Assembly (NCBI GenBank): GCA_945898205.1
Contig: CAMDHO010000009.1
Coordinates: forward strand, 1-59,312
Length of the DNA stretch: 59,312 bases
Reading direction: 5' to 3'
Source: Chlamydia trachomatis
GTDB lineage: Bacteria; Chlamydiota; Chlamydiia; Chlamydiales; Rhabdochlamydiaceae
Shown: piece after piece, positions 47,568 through 56,608 of the stretch
How the letters are laid out: the number at the start of each line of letters is the position of its first letter
How positions within the stretch are numbered: the first letter of the stretch is position 1
Position numbers and translations under genes: made by a program
The notes under the pieces: model-generated
The model's database searches: none
The model's input: only the letters and a program-made list of their open reading frames with translations
Told to the model about the DNA's origin: nothing

Positions 47568-48557
47568 TTAATGATCTTTAAGTAAGAAAAAGTATTTATT
47601 TTCTTCTACCCATTTAGTCGATTTGCCATGAAGCTTTCTCTCGGTTTTAACGAGATTTTCAATAATAATAGGAGGGAATTTATCGGGATGTTTAGCTATT
47701 AAGGCTCCTAGTACGTGTTCTTCTGGAAAGCACGACATAAAAGGAGTTCCAAGCTTTACTAGTCGGTAATATTCTTCTATTAGTTCACTTACTTGGAGTG
47801 TTCTAAAATCAAGTCCGATGATCCTAGCTCTGACTGATTTTGTTTCATACATATCGATACCGGTTTCTTTAAGAATCACTTCTTGTGTACAGGGAAGAAG
47901 ATATCTTTTTGCATTTTTACGCAGTTGGAAAAAACTTCCTGTTTTTGCAATATGGTCAAAAATCGCTTTGGGATTTTGCATAGGCTGCATAGCAGAATCG
48001 ATCCAAAGAGCCTTTTGAAATCCAAGTTTTTTAACTTCCAAAAGAGCGAAAATTTTAAAACAGTAAGGAACCCCTGCATAGCATAGTTCTTTTCCTGTAG
48101 GATTTGGAAATCCACCAGTCATATAAAGAAAATGACCATTCCAGCCTGTCTTTTCTAGTTCTTTTATATTAGAAGCAAGTTGACTTGCATAGACGCCATC
48201 ATAAGAAGCAAAACTGACGATGCAGCAGTCTCCTCCTTGGTTGATTTTCATCAGTTGTTTAACGGGTGTTTTTTCTTGAGACTCATTAATTAAAGTCTGT
48301 TTAATACCACGACTCATCCTTCCTAAGAAATCACCTTGTTCTTTTAGAACTGGTTTTTTAAACCAGGTTTTTACATTTTTTTGAGACTCAGGATAAATCT
48401 TATCTAAGAGGGGAGCTATGTCTATAGCTCTGAGCTTTTTTTGTAGATCACACCATTCTGAATTTGTAAGTTCTTCTTTGGGTTCAAAGTCGATTTGAAA
48501 GGGGTTAGAAAGAAGAGGCGTAATGGCTAAGAGGAAGTAGATGAGAAGAGTTTTCAT
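47568..48557 (-). CDS. Secreted protein, glycosyltransferase-like, paralogue A
   Basis: A 329-residue protein with a signal peptide (about 1-18, ending LLSNP). The body has GKELCYAGVPYCFKIFALLE and then KALWIDSAMQPMQNPKAIFD, a pattern recalling the hydrophobic-strand-plus-DxD region of GT-A glycosyltransferases, but the second Asp is missing. No family assigned. It is about 40 percent identical by eye to the upstream neighbour 48569-49555, with the same length and order of motifs. Both probably work in the periplasm or outside the cell. No Shine-Dalgarno site. Confidence 0.55.
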   Translation of the reverse strand: MKTLLIYFLLAITPLLSNPFQIDFEPKEELTNSEWCDLQKKLRAIDIAPLLDKIYPESQKNVKTWFKKPVLKEQGDFLGRMSRGIKQTLINESQEKTPVKQLMKINQGGDCCIVSFASYDGVYASQLASNIKELEKTGWNGHFLYMTGGFPNPTGKELCYAGVPYCFKIFALLEVKKLGFQKALWIDSAMQPMQNPKAIFDHIAKTGSFFQLRKNAKRYLLPCTQEVILKETGIDMYETKSVRARIIGLDFRTLQVSELIEEYYRLVKLGTPFMSCFPEEHVLGALIAKHPDKFPPIIIENLVKTERKLHGKSTKWVEENKYFFLLKDH

Positions 48558-48568
48558 AAAGCGCTTTT

Positions 48569-49555
48569 TTAGTGTAGGGTTTGTAAAAAGAAATAGCCTT
48601 TGTCTTGCACCCAGTTTACATCTTTATTGCCTAATTTAATTTCAGGAAACGAGAGAGCTTTAAAAGATTCACAAACCCATTTACTAGGCTCTTTTCCTAT
48701 AATAGAAGAAAAAACATATTCTTCGGGGAAGCAAGAGATAAAGGGAAAACCTATTTCTACAAGTCGATAATATTCAGTAATAAATTCCTTTGCAAGAGGC
48801 GATTCCATATCAAATCCAATGATTTGTGCACTAACATAGTCAGTTTTTAATACGTCGACCCCAGAGATGTCTTTAATAAGAGATCGCGTTTTTGGCAAAA
48901 TAAATTTGGTAAAAGGAGTGTGCTTTTTAAGAAAGCAACCATACTTTTCTATGCATTCAAACAAAGGAGAGGGGTCTTTTAAAGGTAAAAAAGAGGCGTC
49001 GATCCAAAGGATTTTTTGAAATCCTTTTTTTTGAGCTTCTAATAAGGTGAAGATTTTAAAAGCGTAAGGAACTCCACTATATTGAATTTCTTTGCCCGTA
49101 GGATTGGGGAATCCCCCTATTTTATAATAAAAATACCCATTGAACCCTGTTTTTTCTAGATGTGTGGCTGTAGATTTTATAAGCTTAGAATAAATCCCGT
49201 TAAAGCTGACATAGCAAACTATGCAGCGATCTCCGCCTTTGTTGATTTTTATAAGATGTTCGGAGGGGATTTGTCCGTGTTCTACGTTTATGAGAGTTTG
49301 ATGACTCGCTTTAGAAATGCGATTATAAAAATCTTCTTTAGTAGCCAGAGGAGTTGACCACTGCCAAAGAGATTTTTTAGGAGGGTTCTTCGGGTAGAAA
49401 TCATCTATAACAGACTTAAGATCAAGGTCTTGTAGTTTTTTTTGAACCTCGATTAAGTCTTCATTTGTAAGATTCTCTTTGACAGCAAAATCTATTTTAA
49501 AAGGATTGCTTAAAAGTAAAAAAGGTAAGAAAAAAAGTAAATAAAGGTATTTCAT
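48569..49555 (-). CDS. Secreted protein, glycosyltransferase-like, paralogue B
   Basis: A 328-residue protein with a signal peptide (about 1-16, LLFFLPFLLLSNPF). It shares the core blocks with paralogue A: KINKGGDRCIVCYVSFNG, GGFPNPTGKEIQYSGVPYAF, and KILWIDASFLPLKDPSPLF. The last again resembles a nucleotide-sugar-transferase strand with an incomplete DxD. It lies 11 bases upstream of paralogue A on the same strand, so it is a tandem duplication. The role is unknown. Secreted chlamydial glycosyltransferase-like toxins exist, but this is only a structural hint. Confidence 0.55.
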   Translation of the reverse strand: MKYLYLLFFLPFLLLSNPFKIDFAVKENLTNEDLIEVQKKLQDLDLKSVIDDFYPKNPPKKSLWQWSTPLATKEDFYNRISKASHQTLINVEHGQIPSEHLIKINKGGDRCIVCYVSFNGIYSKLIKSTATHLEKTGFNGYFYYKIGGFPNPTGKEIQYSGVPYAFKIFTLLEAQKKGFQKILWIDASFLPLKDPSPLFECIEKYGCFLKKHTPFTKFILPKTRSLIKDISGVDVLKTDYVSAQIIGFDMESPLAKEFITEYYRLVEIGFPFISCFPEEYVFSSIIGKEPSKWVCESFKALSFPEIKLGNKDVNWVQDKGYFFLQTLH

Positions 49556-49655
49556 GACGCAGAGTATATTTTATTGAGCGTAATTTTGCACAGTGTTTTT
49601 ATGATCAGTAGTAAACTCAAGTTTGTGCTATTGTTTTTTATAAGGATTGAAATCA

Positions 49656-49664
49656 GGGGGGGGG
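49656..49664 (+). promoter_or_regulatory. G9 tract at the ribosome-binding position of the hydrolase gene
   Basis: Nine G (AATCA-G9-C-ATG) fill the space directly before the start at 49666. The tract supplies the only Shine-Dalgarno-like sequence. A change in its length would alter the spacing to the ATG and the -10 distance, giving graded translation or transcription. Confidence 0.65.
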
Positions 49665-49665
49665 C

Positions 49666-50592
49666 ATGATTTTCTGGAAAAAGTTAGTTGTAAATTGGTT
49701 CGGAAGAGGAGAGATTCTACAATTAGACGGAATAGATCTGTGGTATGAATCGTTTGGAGAGAAAAGCAATCCCTGTTTACTTTTAATCATGGGAGGGTGT
49801 TGTCAGGGGATTTTGTGGCCAGATCTTTTTTGTGAAAAATTGACTTCGTTAGGGTTCTTTGTCGTTCGTTTTGATGCTAGGGATACTGGATATTCTAGTT
49901 ACTTTGATTATAAAAAAAATCCATATACTCTACTGGACATGGCAAAAGATGCGGTTTTACTGCTCGATTATTTGAAAATAGAAAAAGCTCATCTGATGGG
50001 AACTTCAATGGGTGGTGCTGTTGCACAGATCTTAGCAGTGCACTTTCCTTTTAAACTATTAAGTCTGATTCTGATGGCAACTAGTGTTGACTTTAGAAAT
50101 GTCGTAAATGCCATTCAATCTAAAGAATTAGGTGGACTGCCTCTGCCGGATCCTTCTAAGGAATGTCTAGAATGGATTAAGTCTTTTTCTGTAAATCACC
50201 CTCATTTAACCTGTTTGCAAAAAATAAAAAAGCAGCAAGAGGGTTGGAAGATGCTTAATGGACCCAAGGCCTCGTTTGATGGGAAATATTATAAAAAGAT
50301 GATGATTAAGACTGTTTTACGTCAAAGATCCTATCAATCTTTTTTAAATCATGTATGTGCAATTAGCTCTTCTGTTGACATTCTTTTAGATACAATGGGA
50401 AAAATCCAAGTTCCGGTTCTTGTCATTCAAGGTAAGGAAGATCCTGTATTTCCAAAAGAGCACGGAGAGTTTTTAGCAAACAACCTTCCTTATGGTCAAT
50501 TATTCCTCGTAGAAAAAATGGGGCATAATTTAAACTCGTGTTTCTATGATGTAATCATAGAGAAAATCAACTCTTTTTTAAAAGGAAAGTAA
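49666..50592 (+). CDS. Alpha/beta hydrolase
   Basis: A 308-residue cytosolic hydrolase. The nucleophile elbow is GTSMGGAVA (Ser114), the oxyanion region IMGGCCQG (41-48), the acid is Asp in VIQGKEDPVFP (about 257), and the His is in EKMGHNLN (about 286). FDARDTGYSS near residue 69 is the aromatic-hydrolase/epoxide-hydrolase-like loop of this superfamily. The substrate is unknown. It is followed after three bases by a zinc-ribbon gene, so they are cotranscribed. The G9 tract upstream suggests switchable expression. Confidence 0.85.
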   Translation: MIFWKKLVVNWFGRGEILQLDGIDLWYESFGEKSNPCLLLIMGGCCQGILWPDLFCEKLTSLGFFVVRFDARDTGYSSYFDYKKNPYTLLDMAKDAVLLLDYLKIEKAHLMGTSMGGAVAQILAVHFPFKLLSLILMATSVDFRNVVNAIQSKELGGLPLPDPSKECLEWIKSFSVNHPHLTCLQKIKKQQEGWKMLNGPKASFDGKYYKKMMIKTVLRQRSYQSFLNHVCAISSSVDILLDTMGKIQVPVLVIQGKEDPVFPKEHGEFLANNLPYGQLFLVEKMGHNLNSCFYDVIIEKINSFLKGK

Positions 50593-50595
50593 GTC

Positions 50596-50871
50596 ATGTA
50601 CTGCTCAAAATGTGGGACTTTTCAAGAAGAAGATTGCTTTCGAAAAGTTTCGTTTCGATCCGAATGTACTAGTTGTGGAGCTTCTTTACATTGTTGCTTG
50701 AATTGTAAATACTACCAAGTAGGGCTTTCTAATGATTGCAAAATTCCGGGGACCGAGAGAATTCTCGATCGAGAGTCGGGTAATTTCTGCGAAGAATTTA
50801 AGTCTTCAGATAGAGTTTATCAAAAGCACCAAGATATCGGGAAAAAAATTTTTGATGATCTTTTTAAGTAA
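50596..50871 (+). CDS. Small zinc-ribbon protein
   Basis: A 91-residue protein with two CxxC pairs at residues 3-6 and 25-28 (YCSKCGTFQE and CTSCGASLHCC), a further CLNCKYY near 36, and later Cys48 and Cys64. It could bind one or two zinc ions. The acidic C-terminus (EFKSSDRVYQKHQDIGKK) is helical. Similar small proteins occur widely without known function. It lies three bases after the hydrolase stop. Confidence 0.65.
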   Translation: MYCSKCGTFQEEDCFRKVSFRSECTSCGASLHCCLNCKYYQVGLSNDCKIPGTERILDRESGNFCEEFKSSDRVYQKHQDIGKKIFDDLFK

Positions 50872-50872
50872 G

Positions 50873-51511
50873 TTATTTTATAAGAGTGACCTCTACATAA
50901 GGTGTTCCAGGGCCTTCATTAGATCTGTATTTAACTAAGAGTTTAGTTTCAAGATCGAACCAAGCTTCTGCTTTCCAAAACCTTTTTTTAAAGCCTTTAA
51001 GTGTGATTTTAAGTTTTTGCGTTTCATAGGGTTTTTCATTAATTATTATTCTTTCTATTTTTTCTTTAGTGGCTGTCATATCATGAATAGTCGTGTCTTT
51101 TTTATATACGATGACAAAAGAAATTTCTTGCTTTTTACTAGTTAAAAAGGGCTTAAATCCGAACTTAAATTCTTGGATCCAAGGGGTGTTTCCTATGCTT
51201 AGGACTTTAACCTTTTCTTGGTTTTTAACCGAAAGATTAGTTCCTTCACGTTGAATTTCAAAGAGTTGGTCTTTAGGTTCTTTTTCAATGAAGTAGTGAA
51301 GATCAAAAGCTTGAGAATATTTTAATTTAACATCATTTCCTCTGTTTTGCCCAGAGACTTCAATTTTATTTGCATCTTCATGAAGAGTCCACTGAGTGTT
51401 TGTTTTTTCTCCATTTAAAATACTTAGATAGGTATAAGAACTGCTCCAACATTGAAAGGGGGAAAGATAGGCGTAAAAAAAGAGAATATAAAAAAAGGGA
51501 TGGTAATTCAT
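50873..51511 (-). CDS. Secreted/periplasmic protein, unknown
   Basis: A 212-residue protein with an N-terminal hydrophobic segment (residues 5-22, HPFFYILFFYAYLSPF) acting as a signal peptide. The mature part has alternating beta strands, many Lys and Glu, and ends GTPYVEVTLIK. The pattern ...KAEAWFDLETKLLVKYRSNE recalls DUF3108 or LolA-like beta proteins that handle lipids or outer-membrane parts, but this is weak. It is convergent with the zinc-ribbon gene, the two stops being one base apart. Confidence 0.5.
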   Translation of the reverse strand: MNYHPFFYILFFYAYLSPFQCWSSSYTYLSILNGEKTNTQWTLHEDANKIEVSGQNRGNDVKLKYSQAFDLHYFIEKEPKDQLFEIQREGTNLSVKNQEKVKVLSIGNTPWIQEFKFGFKPFLTSKKQEISFVIVYKKDTTIHDMTATKEKIERIIINEKPYETQKLKITLKGFKKRFWKAEAWFDLETKLLVKYRSNEGPGTPYVEVTLIK

Positions 51512-51647
51512 AACTTGTTTCCTTGGTTTCTTATGAAACTTGTAAGGAAAAATGAATAAAAATTCAATCTCTTTGACAAACTTTCTTAGTTCTGCAACTC
51601 TTTCAAAGAAAGTAAAGAAAATATTTCAGTGATTTAATCGAGGTTCT

Positions 51648-52214
51648 ATGGGCAAAGTTGATAGTCTTGAGAAAAAAAGATTAAGTTCTTCAACTCATCC
51701 TTGGAAATGGCGTTTGGTTGTTGGAATCTTAATGTTTCTAATGGCTTTTGTGGGCGTTTTTTTAACTAGTATAAAGCAAGAAAGCGCTTGGGAATACTGG
51801 AGATTCTTGTCTTGTTTTTTTGCAGTAATAAGTTTAGGTCTTAGCGCTTATTTGAAAAAATATAATTGGAAAGATTCTTTAGTTACCATTTGGCATGAAA
51901 TTTTTCATTGGTTTGGTCTTATATTTTCTATAGCAATTCTTTCTAATATGGTACACCTAGGGGTTTTAAGTTCTTTTGCTGCGAGTTTACAGGCTGTTGT
52001 TCTAGTTTCTTTAGCAACTTTTTTAGCGGGCGTATATATTGAAAAAACATTTTTATTTATAGGTGGCTTAATGGGATGTTTTGCGTTACTCCTTTCTTAT
52101 ATTAGCATTTACAGTTATCTTTTTGCCATCCCAGTAGTGCTTGTTTTTTTATTTGGTTTTTATTGGTTTATTAGGACTAAAATTCGCAGGGTAACATCGG
52201 AGAATGTCGAATGA
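51648..52214 (+). CDS. Multi-span membrane protein, unknown
   Basis: A 188-residue inner-membrane protein with a short basic N-terminal tail and about six hydrophobic segments (first at residues 27-45). It has no motif recognised apart from Trp/His in TIWHEIFHWFG near residue 83. It opens the three-gene unit with licD and trmO: its stop overlaps the licD start (ATGA). It may be a membrane partner for the LicD protein. Confidence 0.55.
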   Translation: MGKVDSLEKKRLSSSTHPWKWRLVVGILMFLMAFVGVFLTSIKQESAWEYWRFLSCFFAVISLGLSAYLKKYNWKDSLVTIWHEIFHWFGLIFSIAILSNMVHLGVLSSFAASLQAVVLVSLATFLAGVYIEKTFLFIGGLMGCFALLLSYISIYSYLFAIPVVLVFLFGFYWFIRTKIRRVTSENVE

Positions 52215-53332
52215 ATGTATACGCTTTATGGAATCAATTTTCTTCTTGGATTATGCAAGCTGGACTTCCTACAGTTGCAATTTATCACATGCTTTCTGGC
52301 AATGTCTTTTTAAATGTATCGGCTAGTGATGCTGAAGGGATCGAAAAAATAGCCAATATATATTTAGCCCCAATTCAATATCTTTTAGCTGGGAACCAGG
52401 CCGAACCTATTTTTTCAGAAAACGGCGATTTGATTAGTTACCAACTCAAGCAGCGATTTTGTTATGAAGACCCCATGATTTGGATTAAAACAGTAGCTTC
52501 TTATTGTGTAGTTCCTTCTTCGTTGATTATTGGAGGAACTCTAAAAGGAGTTTCTTGTTTTTTTGAAGCAACCAGATTAAGGCATAAACGGATTGCTTCT
52601 TGTTTATTGACAGCTCCAGTTTTTTCTAAAAATAATCTATATCGATCTATGGGGATAGAGCTTGTAGACTTTGATAAAGCAGAAATGATAGTATCTCAAG
52701 GCTATCAAAGAAGACCTGGTGATGAATTAAATCTTCTAGCAGAAAAAGAAGCCTTAAAAGAAATTGTTTCTCTTCTTAATCAACATGAAATAGTCTACTG
52801 GTTGGATTGTGGAACTTGTCTCGGTGCATATCGTTATGGGGGTAATATTCCCTGGGATTGGGATGTCGATCTTGCTATTTTACAGCCCGATTTCAGTAAT
52901 GTCCGGCAAATACTACAAAAGTTAGACCCTGAAAAGTACATGGTTCAAGATTGGTCAAGTAGAGATAACACTCAATGCTATTTAAAGGTATATGTCAAAG
53001 GAGTGAATGCGCTTATTGATATCTATCATTTTGCCGTTGATGAGCAGCAACAAACTATTCGTTCTATTTTAGCAAATGAATATTCTATTTTTTTACCAGA
53101 TTCTTGGAGAATTAGAGAGAGAAGATTTATTATTCCATCTCCTTTTTCTACTGTATTTCCTCTTAAAAAGGCCTTGTTTGATGGGATAGAGGCATATGTT
53201 CCAAATCAAACACAAAAGTATTTAGAGCAACGATATGGAGATATCAGCCCAGCCAAGATTTATAGTGAAGAAACGGGCCAATATGAAAAGGATCTAAATC
53301 ATCCTTATTGGAAAGAGCTATATAGCCGGTGA
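52211..53332 (+). CDS. LicD-family phosphotransferase-like protein, intact
   Basis: A 373-residue protein. The N-terminal half (1-150) is hydrophobic in part (YLAPIQYLLAGN, CVVPSSLIIGGTLKG). The LicD core follows, with WLDCGTCLGAYRYGGNIPWD and Asp218-Val-Asp220 (WDVDLAI) as expected metal ligands. LicD proteins add phosphocholine or similar groups to surface glycans, or act in wall teichoic acid modification. In chlamydiae the acceptor is unknown. A homologue broken by one TAG lies at 23914-25056 with the same architecture. It overlaps trmO by four bases. Confidence 0.75.
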   Translation: MNVYALWNQFSSWIMQAGLPTVAIYHMLSGNVFLNVSASDAEGIEKIANIYLAPIQYLLAGNQAEPIFSENGDLISYQLKQRFCYEDPMIWIKTVASYCVVPSSLIIGGTLKGVSCFFEATRLRHKRIASCLLTAPVFSKNNLYRSMGIELVDFDKAEMIVSQGYQRRPGDELNLLAEKEALKEIVSLLNQHEIVYWLDCGTCLGAYRYGGNIPWDWDVDLAILQPDFSNVRQILQKLDPEKYMVQDWSSRDNTQCYLKVYVKGVNALIDIYHFAVDEQQQTIRSILANEYSIFLPDSWRIRERRFIIPSPFSTVFPLKKALFDGIEAYVPNQTQKYLEQRYGDISPAKIYSEETGQYEKDLNHPYWKELYSR

Positions 53333-54141
53333 TTTCTTTAGATCCTATAGCCTATTTCCATTCAACTTCTAATGAAAAAGCTGATGTTCCAAGACAAGGG
53401 TCTCTTTCGACAGATCATTTAGGTGTAATTCGTTTCTTGCCGGGTAAAAATTTTGAGCAAGCTATAGAAGATTTAGAGGGGATGGAGAAAATATGGGTTC
53501 TTTTTTGGATGCACCAGGTAAGTCACTGGAAAGCTAAAGTACAGCCCCCTAGAGAAGTGACGAAAAAGAGCGTATTCGCTACGCGATCTCCCCACAGGCC
53601 CAATCCTATAGGGCTTTCATGTGTTACTCTAATTGCAGTTCGGGGTCGTGAACTGGAAATTAAGGATCATGATCTTTTAGATAAAACGCCTATTTTAGAT
53701 ATCAAACCTTATCTCGCCTATGCTGATAGTTTTCCCGATGTTAAATCGGGGTGGCTTGATTTGCTGTCAGATATCTCTTCTAATACTATTTGTTGGGAGG
53801 CGTTACCTCTGCTACAAATGGATTATCTCAAAGAAGAGTGGCAAGTGGATTTGTATTCGAAAATAGAATCTAGATTGAAATATTTTATGATTCCCTCTTC
53901 ATCTAATCGTGTTTCTTTTTTAGGAGAAGAATATAATTTGTTGGCGTATAAGGAATGGCGTATTCTTTTTCAAAAAAAGGCCTTGAATATTGTAATCCTT
54001 GCTATATTTAGTGGGTATAAAGAGTCTGAGGTAAATGGAATCCCATTACATAGTAAGTTTTCAGGAAAGTTCAATTCTTTTTTTTCTGAAATGTTTATTG
54101 GAAATGGATTCGCTTTATATTTGAAGAGTAAGCTTAATTAA
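53329..54141 (+). CDS. trmO: tRNA-Thr m6t6A37 methyltransferase, TrmO type
   Basis: Methylates N6 of t6A37 in tRNA-Thr(GGU) using S-adenosylmethionine, improving decoding. The N-terminal TsaA domain occupies about residues 1-150: PRQGSLSTDHLG, then VFATRSPHRPNPIGLS with the conserved RSPxRPNPIG cofactor loop, LEIKDHDLLDKTPILDIKPY and the DS motif. The C-terminal extension (150-270) is longer than in E. coli and less conserved. A GTG start overlaps the licD stop. There is no other tRNA gene nearby. Confidence 0.85.
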   Translation: MISLDPIAYFHSTSNEKADVPRQGSLSTDHLGVIRFLPGKNFEQAIEDLEGMEKIWVLFWMHQVSHWKAKVQPPREVTKKSVFATRSPHRPNPIGLSCVTLIAVRGRELEIKDHDLLDKTPILDIKPYLAYADSFPDVKSGWLDLLSDISSNTICWEALPLLQMDYLKEEWQVDLYSKIESRLKYFMIPSSSNRVSFLGEEYNLLAYKEWRILFQKKALNIVILAIFSGYKESEVNGIPLHSKFSGKFNSFFSEMFIGNGFALYLKSKLN

Positions 54142-54212
54142 TAAGTGTTGTTGCAATTATAGTTGTTCTTTTGTATCATTTGCTTATCGATTCTTTTAAT
54201 GTGTAGGTTATT

Positions 54213-55682
54213 TTGAATTGTTTATTAAGTTATTTTTTTTATTCGCAAAATACAAGTACTTTTCTTGTAAAAGAAGAAAAGAAAAAGAATTTAATAAAAA
54301 ATGTATTTAATAAAATATTGGATAGAGCAATCTGTGGAGTAGATTCGGTTAAAGCTTTATGGAAGCCTGCAAATTTTATAGTTCATTTAAAACAAGAAAG
54401 TAGCAATCAAGTTTTTAAGGATACTAAATATAGTGAATTAAAATTTGATGAAGCATTAACATCTTATAGGAACGATGTTGAAGAAAATTTGAAGCAGGGC
54501 CCTTTAAAGGAAGAATACAAAAAAATAGCACGTAAAATAATGGAGCAGTCAATGCTTCCTCAAGCCGCTAAAATCATGACTAGGTATCTGCCTACTAATC
54601 ATTTTAATGACTCATTGTCGAATCAATTGCAATTAGATAGAATCGCGATTGAGAAAAATGCTCATAAAGCAGAGCAAGGGATCCTAAATAAGCAAGGATT
54701 GAAGCTTTGTGGGGAACTAGGCGTTTTTTTTGATCCACATATGAATGGAAATCTACCTTTTCTAATTGGAACTAGAGATATAAATGGATCTAAAGTAAAG
54801 GTTTTAAGGCATGCTGTTCCAACGATTGAAACGGTGCGCGTTAAGGTTTCCGAAGAATATAAAGCGTTTCTTGAAGATTGCAAATCACGAAAATCAAAAA
54901 TTTTATATTGTTGCTTATTGAACCCTAATAAAATAAGAGAAATGAAACTTATTCGTATTTTACATGATATAGGGAGTAAATATAAGGATGTATTTAGTTT
55001 TATTCGAATTCCTTTAGATGGAATTTTGAGTAAGGTTGATAATGATGAAAGTTTAGATATATATCGCAAAAAAATTGAACTTGATATTTTTAATGAAATA
55101 AATTCCCCTTTCACTTTAAAGAATGAATTTATATTTGGATCTAAAGAAATAGTTGAAATTGTCCGTGAAAATTATAAGAATATTTCTGTTTTTTCTTATA
55201 ACTGTATTGTCGATGTATATCGAAAAAAAGAAGATTTATTAAAAAATAATCCAAAAGAATTAAAGTTTTTATTAAAAGAAAAAAAACAAGCTTTTATGAT
55301 GCTTTTTTCTTCGGTGCTGCGATCTGTTCTGATTGAAAAGTTGAAAATAAATTATTATGGAAATGTTTGTAAAGATGCCATAGATAGAGCTTCAGCACAT
55401 TTAACCAGTGATCTGATTTGGGATCAGTTTTTAACAGGTGATTTAAAAACAGAATCTTTTAAAGGCCGTATTAGTGCCTCTTGGCCAGCTTTTATGGCAA
55501 AAACCCAGCCGGTGATTAAATCTAGGGCTGATTGGGGCGTTTCTTTTGTTAAATGGGCGGAATCTGCTTTAACTCTGGGTTTTAGACCTAGAATTCTTAA
55601 AGACTATGATAAATTACTGAATATACACGTAGATAAAAAGGTGTCTTTTCTTGATATGTTTAAAGATTATTGGCTTAAGTAG
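54213..55682 (+). CDS. CX5R phosphatase-like protein, candidate effector
   Basis: A 489-residue protein from a TTG start with a weak ribosome site. It is Lys-rich, helical and without a signal peptide. Near the C-terminus GNVCKDAIDRASAHLTSD carries Cys386-x5-Arg392-Ala-Ser, the P-loop signature of PTP-type and inositol-phosphate phosphatases, followed by SWPAFMAKTQPVIKSRADWG. Such CX5R motifs in bacterial effectors (for example SopB/IpgD, CKSGKDRT) dephosphorylate host phosphoinositides. The rest has no recognised domain. The secretion route and activity are inference. It ends in TAG. Confidence 0.5.
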   Translation: MNCLLSYFFYSQNTSTFLVKEEKKKNLIKNVFNKILDRAICGVDSVKALWKPANFIVHLKQESSNQVFKDTKYSELKFDEALTSYRNDVEENLKQGPLKEEYKKIARKIMEQSMLPQAAKIMTRYLPTNHFNDSLSNQLQLDRIAIEKNAHKAEQGILNKQGLKLCGELGVFFDPHMNGNLPFLIGTRDINGSKVKVLRHAVPTIETVRVKVSEEYKAFLEDCKSRKSKILYCCLLNPNKIREMKLIRILHDIGSKYKDVFSFIRIPLDGILSKVDNDESLDIYRKKIELDIFNEINSPFTLKNEFIFGSKEIVEIVRENYKNISVFSYNCIVDVYRKKEDLLKNNPKELKFLLKEKKQAFMMLFSSVLRSVLIEKLKINYYGNVCKDAIDRASAHLTSDLIWDQFLTGDLKTESFKGRISASWPAFMAKTQPVIKSRADWGVSFVKWAESALTLGFRPRILKDYDKLLNIHVDKKVSFLDMFKDYWLK

Positions 55683-55787
55683 TCTCTTTTAAATCCTGTA
55701 GATTTCCTCTATTAATTGTCTTTTTCGTGGATTTTTTTAAATACTTATGTATAGTGCCTTTAATACCGTATATAGGAAGGTGACTAA

Positions 55788-56384
55788 GTGGGGAATATTT
55801 TCAAACGAGGGCTTATAGCTGTAGCTCCTCTAGCTTTAACTTTAGCTTTGTTTTTTTGGTTTTTTAACATGTTAGAAGGTGTTTTTAGCGTTCCTCTTAA
55901 AGCTCTTGTTGGAGAGCACTATTTTAGTGGGCTTGGTATTCTAGTAGCTTTGGTTCTGATTTTTTCTATTGGAATTGTAATTAATAATTGGTTGATTCAA
56001 AAATGTTCAAAGGCTATGGAAGCTTTGCTTGTTCGGATTCCCCTTGTAAAAACTTTATATAATTCCATAGGCGAGATGATGAGCTATTTTGGATCTAAGG
56101 AAAATCAAAAACCGGGACAAGTAGTCTTAGTGGAACTAGCTGGAGCGAATTTAATAGGGCTTATTACAAGAGAATCTTTTGATGATGTACCTGATGGGAT
56201 TGCAAAAGACGGAGACGTAGCGGTTTTTCTTCCTATGAGTTATCAAATTGGGGGCTATACAATCATAGTTCCTAAGTCTCGAATTACAAAGATTGCTATG
56301 AGTGTGGAAGATGGGATGCGGTTTGCTGTGACAGCGGGTGTTTTAACTCATCCTAAAAAATCACCAAATGCTTCACAAAACTAA
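55788..56384 (+). CDS. DUF502 family membrane protein
   Basis: The 198-residue protein starts with GTG after GGAAGG. The N-terminus matches the DUF502 pattern: KRGLIAVAPLALTLALFFWFF (first helix), a loop, a second helix (IGIVINNWLIQ), then the soluble part with ALLVRIPLVKTLYNSIGEMM and FLPMSYQIGGYTIIVPKSRI. Its function is unknown. It is widespread in bacteria and chlamydiae and is a two-span inner-membrane protein. It has its own strong terminator. Confidence 0.88.
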   Translation: MGNIFKRGLIAVAPLALTLALFFWFFNMLEGVFSVPLKALVGEHYFSGLGILVALVLIFSIGIVINNWLIQKCSKAMEALLVRIPLVKTLYNSIGEMMSYFGSKENQKPGQVVLVELAGANLIGLITRESFDDVPDGIAKDGDVAVFLPMSYQIGGYTIIVPKSRITKIAMSVEDGMRFAVTAGVLTHPKKSPNASQN

Positions 56385-56393
56385 TAAATCAAC

Positions 56394-56440
56394 AAAACTC
56401 ACCCCTTCTATCTTCTAGGTTGAAATGGGTGAGTTTTTTT
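56394..56440 (+). terminator. Terminator of the DUF502 gene
   Basis: AAAACTCACCC (56394-56404) pairs with GGGTGAGTTTT (56427-56437), followed by T. The + strand gene ends at 56384. Confidence 0.88.
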
Positions 56441-56608
56441 CAATTATCATTCATATTAATTATTTGTTAAGTCGCTTTTTTTAAGCATTTTCATTACTTA
56501 AATATAGATTTAGTTATTATTGTTTTTAGTTTTTATTTATTTTTATATTGATTATTTAAGCTTTATATGTAAAATTTAAATTTTAATCTAGACTTGGGAG
56601 AGTTCGAT

